From positions 372,001 through 436,000 of the forward strand of contig NZ_POVU01000001.1 of NCBI RefSeq assembly GCF_003261585.1: 64,000 nt of DNA, given 5' to 3'. The notes beneath the pieces are model-generated. The model worked only from the letters and a program-made list of their open reading frames with translations, was not told the DNA's origin and made no database searches. The position numbers and the translations under genes were made by a program. This DNA is from Acinetobacter sp. MB5 (GTDB lineage: Bacteria; Pseudomonadota; Gammaproteobacteria; Pseudomonadales; Moraxellaceae). Shown one piece after another: positions 28,894-36,673 of this stretch (position 1 is the stretch's first letter; each line of letters begins with the position of its first letter).

Positions 28894-29805
28894 TTAAAGT
28901 TCAATCTGCATGCCATCAAATGCCACTTCCACACCATGCGCCTGTAACTCGGCACATTCGGCAGATGCTTCATTTAAAATCGGATTGGTATTGTTAATGT
29001 GGATATATACCTTGCGCGGTTTGTCGAGCTGATCCAGATAAGACAACGAACCACCTTCACCACCAATATATAAATGCCCCATTTCACGCCCAGTTTTCTG
29101 ACCAACGCCACATTGCTGCATTTCATCATCTGACCACAGTGTTCCATCAATCATCACGCAATCTGACGCTGCCATAATCTGCATGATCTCATCACTGATT
29201 TTTCCAAGCCCAGGTGCATAGAACAGTTGTTTTTGTGTTTTAAGATCACGAACGATTAGCGCGATATTGTCACCGTCGTGCGGATCATGACGATGTGGAG
29301 AATACGGCGGCGCGGCACTGCGAATAATCAGGGGTTGAAATTCCAATTGATCAAACCCTGTAATTTGAAAGGCTTTTTTTGGATCAATCAAATGATGCTG
29401 CAAACCACCATTCCAGTGTTTCAGCATATTGAAAATCGGGAAACCAGTGGTCAGGTCTTGATGAACCATTTCGGTACACCACACATCCATCGGGCAACCT
29501 TCACGCAAGGTTAAAAGCCCTGTAGTGTGATCCAGTTGGCTGTCCATCAGTACGACACTACGAATACCTGTATCACGCAATTTACGTGCAGGTTGTGCCG
29601 CTTTAAAATCAAAAAGTTGCTGACGAATGTCAGGAGAGGCATTACACAAAACCCAGTCAACTCCATTTTCGGAAATGGCAATTGAAGACTGAGTACGCGG
29701 TTTAGCCTGAATCGTTCCTTGGCGTACACCCGAGCAGTTGGCACAGTTACAGTTCCACTGTGGGAAACCACCACCTGCTGCTGATCCTAATACATGAATA
29801 TACAT
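28894..29805 (-). CDS. pqqB: PQQ biosynthesis protein PqqB
   Basis: A 303-residue metallo-beta-lactamase-fold protein thought to hydroxylate the tyrosine of the PqqE product. N terminus [20 protein letters not shown] is the family signature, with a Cys-rich structural zinc site. Metal-site residues appear in [10 protein letters not shown] and in [14 protein letters not shown]. The ATG at 29805 lies 72 bases from the pqqA stop; that gap contains a strong hairpin. Confidence 0.97.
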   Translation of the reverse strand: MYIHVLGSAAGGGFPQWNCNCANCSGVRQGTIQAKPRTQSSIAISENGVDWVLCNASPDIRQQLFDFKAAQPARKLRDTGIRSVVLMDSQLDHTTGLLTLREGCPMDVWCTEMVHQDLTTGFPIFNMLKHWNGGLQHHLIDPKKAFQITGFDQLEFQPLIIRSAAPPYSPHRHDPHDGDNIALIVRDLKTQKQLFYAPGLGKISDEIMQIMAASDCVMIDGTLWSDDEMQQCGVGQKTGREMGHLYIGGEGGSLSYLDQLDKPRKVYIHINNTNPILNEASAECAELQAHGVEVAFDGMQIEL

Positions 29806-29829
29806 AATTTTTAACTTTTATAAAGAGAT

Positions 29830-29852
29830 AAGCCCTAGTAAATCTAGGGCTT
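29830..29852 (-). terminator. Hairpin between pqqA and pqqB (attenuator or stabiliser)
   Basis: AAGCCCTAG and CTAGGGCTT form a perfect 9-bp stem with a five-base loop, 25 bases after the pqqA stop on the minus strand. It is followed by TATCTCTTTAT, only a weak U-tract. It may partly terminate or protect the message, so that the PqqA substrate peptide is made in excess over the enzymes. Confidence 0.6.
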
Positions 29853-29877
29853 ATAAATTGACTATAAACAGCGAGGC

Positions 29878-29952
29878 TTAGCGCGCTTCAAAATACATAG
29901 TCACTTCAAAACCAATACGGATATCAGTATAAGCAGGTTTAGTCCATTGCAT
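29878..29952 (-). CDS. pqqA: PQQ precursor peptide PqqA
   Basis: A 24-residue ribosomal precursor of [13 protein letters not shown]...[10 protein letters not shown]. The crosslinked residues are E16 and Y20 in FEVTMY, the invariant E-x3-Y motif. Its start is fixed by a strong Shine-Dalgarno, GGAGGAA, six bases before the ATG. It is too short for ordinary gene callers. First gene of pqqABCDE-dipeptidase. Confidence 0.97.
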   Translation of the reverse strand: MQWTKPAYTDIRIGFEVTMYFEAR

Positions 29953-29986
29953 TGCAATTCCTCCAGGTAGTATTTTTGCAAGACTG

Positions 29987-30053
29987 CTTAGTCTTTAGCA
30001 AAACTTTATAAAAGACTAAGGTCGCATTGTAACGAAAATTTTTCAAGGTGCAA
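29987..30053 (-). promoter_or_regulatory. Predicted pqqA promoter and 5' leader stem-loop
   Basis: On the minus strand a -10-like TACAAT (30026-30031) lies 16 bases from TTGCAC (30048-30053). The expected start is near 30019. Right there begins a perfect 10-bp inverted repeat, CTTAGTCTTT/AAAGACTAAG (29987-29996 and 30011-30020). The transcript would open with a stem-loop ending about 35 bases before the pqqA ATG. Confidence 0.4.
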
Positions 30054-30161
30054 ATTGGCGAAAACTACACTTGTTGTAATCTCATGCATATAGATACAAA
30101 ACACTACACAAGCTGGTTAATTTTCACATGATGATAATATTAAGTAAAAATTAAGCCAATC

Positions 30162-31148
30162 TTAATCGTGCAATTTTTCACCACAATGTGGGCAATACTT
30201 ATAATGTTTCAATTCTTGTTCTTTCTCTTCCAGTAATTTTTCTCGGATGAGTTGCATTTGAATTTCGTGGATTTGTTCTTTTCGAAGCCCAACTATACGT
30301 CCTATTTTCTGTATTTCTTTTTCATCATTCACCAAATCCAGATCTTTTTCGATAATGAGTTCCCGAAATTCTTGTTCAAGGCGTTGTTTACGAACATTCA
30401 GTTCATTGGCCAAACCCGTTGCTAAAATACCTGCGGGTAAAGCCGCAAGTCCCACCCCGAGAACCATAATCACCGAACCGAGCAATTTTCCTGCATTGGT
30501 CACAGGAGTCACATCGCCATATCCGACCGTGGTTAATGTGACAACCGCCCACCACATGGCCTGTGGAATGGAGCCGAAAACCTTCGGCTGAGCATTATGT
30601 TCAAAGACATAGACACCCCCTGCTGCCAGAACGATCATAATCATTAAGATAAAGATGACGGCCTGAAATGAGCCTTTCTCACGTTCAATGACATTCAACA
30701 GAATTTGTAATGACACAAAATAACGTGTCAGTTTTAACAATCGTAATAAACGAAGGATTCGTAAATAGCTCAAATCCATATGCACGAAAAAGTTGAGATA
30801 TGCAGGGAAAATCGCAATAAAATCAACGATAGCAGCTCCACTTAACAACCAACGACATCGCTGCTTCCATGCAGGGATTTCAGCATCTTTTTCAACCACA
30901 CTCCACAGTCTCAGCAAATATTCAATTGTGAACACACCAATTGAAATATGCTCAAAGCGATCAAAATAAAATGCATGTTCCTGATAAACATGATCGACGG
31001 ATTCAACCAGAACCGCCGCGACATTTGCAATGATCATGGTAATCAGCAAATAGTTAAAATAACGGCTTGCAGGCGTGTCGTAATCAGGATTATGAAGCAC
31101 GTTATAGCAATAGCGACGTGTGCGACGATAGTAAGCTGAAACTGTCAT
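30162..31148 (-). CDS. Voltage-gated potassium channel protein
   Basis: An inner-membrane K+ channel of 328 residues with six membrane segments. S4 is a full voltage sensor with basic residues every third position (R130, R133, R136, K139, R142). The selectivity filter TVGYGD is at 207-212. After S6 comes a charged coiled-coil-like cytoplasmic tail (about 255-310), ending in a C319-x-x-C322 zinc-knuckle-like motif (YCPHCGEKL). The usual RCK/TrkA-N domain is absent. It lies alone, 209 bases upstream of pqqA on the same strand. The physiological trigger is unknown. Confidence 0.92.
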   Translation of the reverse strand: MTVSAYYRRTRRYCYNVLHNPDYDTPASRYFNYLLITMIIANVAAVLVESVDHVYQEHAFYFDRFEHISIGVFTIEYLLRLWSVVEKDAEIPAWKQRCRWLLSGAAIVDFIAIFPAYLNFFVHMDLSYLRILRLLRLLKLTRYFVSLQILLNVIEREKGSFQAVIFILMIMIVLAAGGVYVFEHNAQPKVFGSIPQAMWWAVVTLTTVGYGDVTPVTNAGKLLGSVIMVLGVGLAALPAGILATGLANELNVRKQRLEQEFRELIIEKDLDLVNDEKEIQKIGRIVGLRKEQIHEIQMQLIREKLLEEKEQELKHYKYCPHCGEKLHD

Positions 31149-31308
31149 AGCAAAGGCGCAGTAAAATAAAATTCGATATTAGCAAATTCCATATAAAGTT
31201 TGAGGAATTTTATATGAGCTATGACGATGGTCTAGATTTACGGTAACGTCTTCTCCCACCCCACAAAATCTTTTATGCTGTCAGCAGTAATTCGTTTTGA
31301 GCCTATAC

Positions 31309-32247
31309 ATGACAAATAACAATAAACAGCTCGTGGTTCTTGGTAGTATCAATGTCGATCATATTTTAAATGTGGCTGCTTTTCCCCAAGCAGGACAAAC
31401 CATTACTGGACAACATTATCAATTGGCTTTTGGCGGAAAAGGTGCAAATCAGGCCGTTGCTGCTAGCCGCAGTGGTGCGAACACGACTTTTATTGCCTGT
31501 TTAGGAAATGATGCTATTGCCGATGATATTTTGATGCAATTCACTCAAGATGGTATCGACATACAATCTGTTCACAAAGTCCCTGAACAGACAACAGGCG
31601 TTGCCCTGATTTTTGTCAATCGTGAAGCTGAAAACTGTATTGGAATTTTCTCTGGGGCAAATGCCTGTTTAGACAAAAATTATGTGCAGAAACATGCGGA
31701 TCACATTCGTCAGGCAGATGCTTTATTATTACAACTAGAAACACCATTGGACAGCTTGATTGAAGCTGCAAAAATTGCAAAGTCAGCAGGAAAAATGGTG
31801 GTGCTCAACCCTGCCCCAGCACAGACTTTACCCACCGATTTTTTGCAACAGATTGACCTCATCACCCCCAATGAAACGGAAGCTTCACAGCTCACAGGAA
31901 TACAGATCAAAGATACGGCAAGTGCTGAACAGGCAGCACAAATCCTTCATGACAAAGGTATCCCGAACATCATTATTACTTTAGGTGAGCATGGCATTTG
32001 GCTCAGCCAAAATGGACAAGGCCAACACATTCCTGCGTTTAAAGTTCATGCGACTGATACAACGGGTGCGGGTGATACCTTTATGGGGGCACTGATGACA
32101 GCACTATTTGAAAATCAAACTTTACTTAAAGCCAGTTATTTTGCCAGTGCAGCAGCAGCATTAGCCGTAACCCAAGCAGGTGCACAGCCTTCCATCCCTT
32201 GGCGAACTGAAATTGATGAATTTCTAAAATTGAAAAAACCCAAATAA
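31309..32247 (+). CDS. rbsK: Ribokinase
   Basis: Phosphorylates D-ribose to ribose 5-phosphate (PfkB sugar-kinase family). 312 residues from the ATG at 31309. Motif 1 is GGKGANQAVAASRSG, motif 2 with the catalytic base is DTTGAGDTFMGAL, and N-terminal substrate residues are in GSINVDHI. A TTG at 31297 is a less likely start. No ribose transport genes are adjacent, so it stands alone. Related kinases of other nucleoside sugars cannot be fully excluded. Confidence 0.9.
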   Translation: MTNNNKQLVVLGSINVDHILNVAAFPQAGQTITGQHYQLAFGGKGANQAVAASRSGANTTFIACLGNDAIADDILMQFTQDGIDIQSVHKVPEQTTGVALIFVNREAENCIGIFSGANACLDKNYVQKHADHIRQADALLLQLETPLDSLIEAAKIAKSAGKMVVLNPAPAQTLPTDFLQQIDLITPNETEASQLTGIQIKDTASAEQAAQILHDKGIPNIIITLGEHGIWLSQNGQGQHIPAFKVHATDTTGAGDTFMGALMTALFENQTLLKASYFASAAAALAVTQAGAQPSIPWRTEIDEFLKLKKPK

Positions 32248-32252
32248 AAACA

Positions 32253-32293
32253 AATCGGCTCATTTCAGTCACCCTTCCTGAAATGAGCCGATT
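32253..32293. repeat. 16-bp perfect inverted repeat after rbsK
   Basis: AATCGGCTCATTTCAG (32253-32268) and CTGAAATGAGCCGATT (32278-32293) form a perfect 16-bp stem with a nine-base loop, six bases after the rbsK stop. There is no U-tract on either side, unlike the other terminators in the window. It may still end transcription or block exonucleases. Confidence 0.75.
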
Positions 32294-32454
32294 CATCCAA
32301 TCAAAGTCATTACCCAAGTGACTTTGACCTTATGTATTCAGTGTATAACCGATGAGTCACAAATGTTGCCCGATTTTTTGGTTTTTTATTCGTTTAACAA
32401 AATAAAAATAAAGTATATTCATATTTTTAAGATGATTCTTCCGTAGTTTAATTC

Positions 32455-32940
32455 ATGAACAGCACAGAATATACACTTGACCAGATTGACCGAAAAATTT
32501 TATCTGCATTACGCTCAAATGGACGTTTAACCGTTGCACAGCTGTCAGAGGTCGTTGGTTTATCCTCCTCCCCGTGTTGGACGAGATTAAAAAGACTCGA
32601 ATCACTCAAAATTATTGATGGCTATACCGCAAACATCAATCCCAAAGCGATTGGGATTAATGAACTGTTTTTTATTGAAATTACTTTAGAACAGCATGAC
32701 GATGAAATTCTAGAACAGTTTAGTCAAGCACTCGCGGATATTCCTGAAGTGATTGAAGCGCATCTCGTGACTGGTGATTATGATTATCTAATTAAAGTTG
32801 CTGTTAAAAATGCCGAGCACTATGAAAAATTTCTTAGAAAAAAATTGTATTCGATTAAAGGGATTCGGCATACCCGTTCTATTTTTGCCTTACGACCTCT
32901 TAAGCTTGAAAATACCGCTGATCTGATGCTGATTGATTAA
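32455..32940 (+). CDS. Lrp/AsnC-family transcriptional regulator
   Basis: 161 residues, the normal Lrp length. An N-terminal HTH (about 8-60: LDQIDRKILSALRSNGRLTV, then LSSSPCWTRLKRLE) is followed by the RAM ligand-binding domain (VIEAHLVTGDYDYLIKVAV). It probably senses an amino acid. No amino-acid gene is adjacent, so its target is unknown. The 220-bp gap downstream to the pilin genes is AT-rich and shows no gene. Confidence 0.93.
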   Translation: MNSTEYTLDQIDRKILSALRSNGRLTVAQLSEVVGLSSSPCWTRLKRLESLKIIDGYTANINPKAIGINELFFIEITLEQHDDEILEQFSQALADIPEVIEAHLVTGDYDYLIKVAVKNAEHYEKFLRKKLYSIKGIRHTRSIFALRPLKLENTADLMLID

Positions 32941-33161
32941 TTCTCAATATTATTTATGGCTCATAATTGAAATAATTAGTGAGTCATAATTTTCTTAATC
33001 CTATTGTTTTTTAAAGTTTTTGATTGGAAATGAATCAATATTTAGTACTTAGTTTCTTCCTTTCATCACTTCGTCGCCATTTTTCATCCATTTGTCGCCA
33101 AAAATAATTACCTTTACTAACATCAATATAAAATTTTAATAAATGTTATAGGGGAACAACA

Positions 33162-33602
33162 ATGAAGCGTCATCATAATCAGAAAGGTTTTACATTATTA
33201 GAGTTGATGGTCACGATTGTGATTATTGCAATTTTGACAGCAATTGCGATACCACTTTATAAAAAATATGTGATTAAGTCTCATGTTCGCTCTGCGATGA
33301 CCGATTTAACGTCATTAAGCTTAGTGGTTGAAAATCTTTATCAACGCAACCTGAAATATATTGCTACAGCTTCAGGTACATCTGCTAGTACATATATTTC
33401 AACAAACAATGGTATTACATGGAATCCTGCTGAAAGCGCAAACTTTACTTATACCATCACTGCAACTACAACAACATACACGCTTACAGCTGTAGGTATT
33501 ACTGGCACAATGAATGCTGGGTGTACCTTAACACTGACCAATACCAATACCAAAACGATTACTGATAGCAGTACAGGTTGTGGTGGGCTTACATCATGGT
33601 AG
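33162..33602 (+). CDS. Type IV prepilin-like protein (PilE-like)
   Basis: 146 residues. The class III signal peptide is MKRHHNQKG|FTLLELMVTIVIIAIL, with cleavage after G9, Phe at mature position 1 and Glu5 (E14). A long hydrophobic alpha1-N helix follows. The mature domain is Thr/Ser/Asn-rich with a late Cys pair (NAGCTLT and SSTGCGG) that could close a D-loop. It resembles PilE-type minor pilins. It is the first of five consecutive prepilin genes and overlaps the next by seven bases. ATG at 33162 with AGGGGA upstream. Confidence 0.88.
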   Translation: MKRHHNQKGFTLLELMVTIVIIAILTAIAIPLYKKYVIKSHVRSAMTDLTSLSLVVENLYQRNLKYIATASGTSASTYISTNNGITWNPAESANFTYTITATTTTYTLTAVGITGTMNAGCTLTLTNTNTKTITDSSTGCGGLTSW

Positions 33603-34069
33603 AACGAGATCAAAGAGGCGCAACACTAATTGAGCTGCTCGTCGTTTTGATCATTGCAGCCATCATTGTTGGTGCAATTACACCAATAGGTCGATCTTGG
33701 GTAGCAACCGCGCATGTTTCAAAAGCACAGTCGGTTCTCACTCAGGCATTTAATAAGGCAAAAACTGAGGCACTTAAAAATCCAAATAAAGTCTTAACTG
33801 ATGCAACTAATCCAACGGTAGCTACAATCACGGTTAATAATACGGCAAAAACTATCACTGTCAGTGATAGTAGTAGTACAACCATTTGGAGTGATTCATT
33901 TGATAGTGATGTGACGATCACACTTGCAACAGCTTGTAGTTCAAAAATTTTACTCAATAATACAGTGCAGTTTTTAAATTCATCTACACCCACAACAGTC
34001 GACAATACCTGCTCAAGTTATACGATTGCTGCTAGCACTGCTCAAACTGTTACTGGCGTTTTAAGGTGA
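33596..34069 (+). CDS. Minor prepilin, GspH/FimT-like
   Basis: 157 residues from the ATG at 33596, which overlaps the previous stop (ATGGTAG). The prepilin signal is MVERDQRG|ATLIELLVVLIIAAII, cleavage after G8, Glu5 at E13. The segment 'AHVSKAQSVLTQAFNKAKTEALKNP' matches the FimT/GspH pattern. The C-terminal part is Thr/Ser-rich with two Cys. A role as a tip or priming minor pilin is inferred from the family. Confidence 0.85.
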   Translation: MVERDQRGATLIELLVVLIIAAIIVGAITPIGRSWVATAHVSKAQSVLTQAFNKAKTEALKNPNKVLTDATNPTVATITVNNTAKTITVSDSSSTTIWSDSFDSDVTITLATACSSKILLNNTVQFLNSSTPTTVDNTCSSYTIAASTAQTVTGVLR

Positions 34070-34075
34070 TTGATC

Positions 34076-34459
34076 ATGAGAAAAAATAATGGTTTCACTT
34101 TATTAGAAGTTCTGATTTCGATGGTCTTATTAATGGTGATTGGTTTGGGCGGCGCCTATCTATTAGGACGTGCTAACTTCATTCAGCGAGATATGAACAT
34201 TCATTTACTGACTGTCAGTCAAATGCGTTACATGCTGCAAAATGGCAACTGTACATCAGCATCAAGTATTTCCATCAATAGTACTTCAGTACTAACACCA
34301 TGTACGACTAACTCTTCTGTAACTTATACAGTCACAGGAACTGGCTTATCAACAGGTGGAACCTCAACTGTGACAGTAAGTTCACCGAGCGTTCAGGTTT
34401 CCTCGACAGATACAACCACAACCTCCCTGATTCCAATTCCAATCAAAATTAGTCCATGA
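34076..34459 (+). CDS. Minor prepilin, PilV/GspI-like
   Basis: A short 127-residue prepilin: MRKNNG|FTLLEVLISMVLLMVIGLGG, cleavage after G6, Glu5 at E11. 'FTLLEVLISMVLL' is typical of PilV/GspI. The C-terminal domain is small and almost entirely Ser/Thr with two Cys, so the globular domain is reduced. The ATG at 34076 has AAGGTGA seven bases upstream. It lies six bases after the previous gene. Confidence 0.85.
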   Translation: MRKNNGFTLLEVLISMVLLMVIGLGGAYLLGRANFIQRDMNIHLLTVSQMRYMLQNGNCTSASSISINSTSVLTPCTTNSSVTYTVTGTGLSTGGTSTVTVSSPSVQVSSTDTTTTSLIPIPIKISP

Positions 34460-34469
34460 GGAAATAACT

Positions 34470-35156
34470 ATGAAAAATCCATTATTTTCTCAAAAAGGGC
34501 TTTCACTGGTAGAAGTATTGGTTGTTTTGCTTCTATTCACAGTCATTGCACTGGCTATTTTAAGAGCTTATGTTTCTGTTGCTCATGTCGCTGGAGATTC
34601 TGCTTCAGGTGCAAAAACAGATAGTAGTGTTATGTTTGGTCTGGCAACTGCCGATAAAATTTTACAGGGTATCGGCTATGGTGCCAACTCAGATACAACT
34701 TCTTCCTATGGAACAACGCTGCGTGCTTATGACAGTACTGGTACAGCTGTTTCCACGGGTACAACAGCAACTAGTCTGGTCTGGAAATCTGATACCTCTA
34801 CTTGTCAAGCATTGATTATCAGTAACAAAGATAACCCACTCAACTCAAGCTCAACAACGCATACAGGTAGTGGATTATTTTATTATGGTGCAGGTTATAG
34901 CTGCAGCAGTTTAGCACTGCCTACTTCCACTACAACTTCTGAAACACCGACAGTACTCATTCCAGTCAGTGACACCAATGTCGCTATGGCAAGTTTAAAA
35001 GTCATTACAACAACCAGTTGTAACCCATATAGTGTGACGAACACGCTGACGAATGGTGGTGCATATGCAGTCGTACTTACTGCTAATGTTTATGCAGGCA
35101 GTGGTACAACACAAAATCAGGTTAACAATCAAACCTGTTTGTTTAACTTTAGGTAA
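34470..35156 (+). CDS. Minor prepilin, PilW/GspJ-like
   Basis: 228 residues: MKNPLFSQKG|LSLVEVLVVLLLFTVIALAI, cleavage after G10, Glu5 at E15. The 'LSLVEVLVVLLL' start resembles PilW. The rest is Thr/Ser/Gly-rich with several Cys (STCQAL, YSCSS, TSCNPY, TCLFNF) that could form disulfides. It lies 11 bases after the PilV-like gene and has AGGAAA upstream. Confidence 0.85.
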   Translation: MKNPLFSQKGLSLVEVLVVLLLFTVIALAILRAYVSVAHVAGDSASGAKTDSSVMFGLATADKILQGIGYGANSDTTSSYGTTLRAYDSTGTAVSTGTTATSLVWKSDTSTCQALIISNKDNPLNSSSTTHTGSGLFYYGAGYSCSSLALPTSTTTSETPTVLIPVSDTNVAMASLKVITTTSCNPYSVTNTLTNGGAYAVVLTANVYAGSGTTQNQVNNQTCLFNFR

Positions 35157-35167
35157 GTGGTGGAAAA

Positions 35168-36601
35168 ATGATGAATCATCAAGATACTCTTGTTCCTAAA
35201 TCAGAAATTCACCACCAACGAGGCGTTGCCTCATTGCTATTTATTCTGCTGGTTGGTATTTCTCTGGTTATTATTGTATTGGGTGTGTTTTTAAGCTTAA
35301 GAGGATTGCAAGACTCAGCAATTACCTCACATGCACAAACCCAATCTGAAGAAAAGACTATGATTGGCGTTAAAGCCTTATCCTCTTTTTTATACTCCAA
35401 AACAGACACCCAACTTGCTGCCATTACTGGTGGAGCAATTACTGATACCAATGGAACACTAACTGGGACTGCTGGAACAAGTGTAGCAACTTACACTAAA
35501 TCAGCTACATGCCCTACAAGCAGTACCACAACTCAATACTGTTTTGATGTGACTGCCAGTAGTGGAGGTGCTTCTTCAACGATACGGTCGGTTTATCAAA
35601 GAGCAACTATTGTAGGTTCAAGCACACTTACAGGATCTGTATTCGCAGGGGGGCTCATTGTAGGGGGTAGTGCATCATTAACAGGTAATAATGTAAGCAT
35701 TTCTGTTGGTGCACAAACAGACAGTAGTGGTAACGTGACTGTAGCTGCAGGTAACGTAACAGATACTTCAGGGAAAGTTATTAACTCCAGTTTAAGTGGT
35801 ATTACAGTATCAGCTTATACATCTGCTACATTTATTACAGCAGCTGATCTAAAATCTTATGCAAACTATCAATTTACAACTTCTGGTACGACTGCTGTCT
35901 GTACTAAGCTAAATGTTTATAATTCAAGTGGTTCTACATGCTCTGCTCTTTCTACCTTGGGAATCACACATAATACTGATGGAACTTGGGAAATTACCGA
36001 TCCAACATTACTTCCCGTCGGTGTGTTATGGTTTGATAATGCTGTCACTATTGACCTTTCTTCAACAGCTCCTTTAGTGAATGCTATTATTTCTACTGGT
36101 AGTATTACGGCAACAACTTCGAAAGCTGGTACTTATTATAGTTATGCACCTTATTACTATTATGAAACCAATACGACTTCTTTAACTGTATTAGAGCGTG
36201 TATGTCACGGGACTACAAAATTAGATATTCCTACCCAATACTGTAACTCTGATGGTTCATTCAATACTTCAGCTATTGCGGGGTTTCCTGGAAGTCTTGC
36301 CAATATCCTATTTTTAACCAATAACACATTAACCCTTGATGCCGCAAATACTAAAGCCACTCTGGACTTTTACGGCAATATAATTGCCTCTTATGGTGCA
36401 GGTGGAACAGGAAGTGCATCTGGTAAATTTACAGGTACAGGTAACATTAATATCACAGGTAACTTGGTTATTGCAGGATCTGCAACAACAACCATGCAAG
36501 GTAACATTACTATCAATTTAGCAGACAGTAGTGCGACGAGTTCTTCTGTAATTCCAAGTGTAACCTATGCGAATGGTTTAAGGTTTATTAAATACATGTA
36601 A
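35168..36601 (+). CDS. Large PilX-like minor pilin with repetitive beta-rich C terminus
   Basis: 477 residues. The N terminus HHQRG|VASLLFILLVGISLVIIVLG has a PilX/GspK-type signal after G19. The mature protein lacks Glu5, as tip subunits of the GspK type do. The C-terminal part is very Thr/Ser/Gly/Ala-rich with repeating short strands (GSVFAGGLIVGGSASLTGN, GTGNINITGNLVIAGSATT) that look like a beta-helix or bactofilin-like fold. It is far larger than normal PilX (about 150-200 residues). Last gene of the five-gene operon, followed by a terminator. An adhesin or tip role is inferred. Confidence 0.8.
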   Translation: MMNHQDTLVPKSEIHHQRGVASLLFILLVGISLVIIVLGVFLSLRGLQDSAITSHAQTQSEEKTMIGVKALSSFLYSKTDTQLAAITGGAITDTNGTLTGTAGTSVATYTKSATCPTSSTTTQYCFDVTASSGGASSTIRSVYQRATIVGSSTLTGSVFAGGLIVGGSASLTGNNVSISVGAQTDSSGNVTVAAGNVTDTSGKVINSSLSGITVSAYTSATFITAADLKSYANYQFTTSGTTAVCTKLNVYNSSGSTCSALSTLGITHNTDGTWEITDPTLLPVGVLWFDNAVTIDLSSTAPLVNAIISTGSITATTSKAGTYYSYAPYYYYETNTTSLTVLERVCHGTTKLDIPTQYCNSDGSFNTSAIAGFPGSLANILFLTNNTLTLDAANTKATLDFYGNIIASYGAGGTGSASGKFTGTGNINITGNLVIAGSATTTMQGNITINLADSSATSSSVIPSVTYANGLRFIKYM

Positions 36602-36617
36602 ACTTAGTACATTAAAT

Positions 36618-36652
36618 AAAAGAGATCATCAAGTTAACTGATGATCTCTTTT
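36618..36652. terminator. Bidirectional terminator between the pilin operon and the esterase gene
   Basis: AAAAGAGATCATCA and TGATGATCTCTTTT form a perfect 14-bp stem with a seven-base loop. A-rich and T-rich flanks (CTCTTTTTT) serve both convergent units. Confidence 0.88.
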
Positions 36653-36673
36653 TTATTTAATCTATCCAAAATC

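Noticed and set aside
33360..36560. CRISPR-like or tandem DNA repeats in the pilin genes
   Set aside because: The repetitive look comes from Thr/Ser codons in open frames; there are no regular repeat-spacer units.
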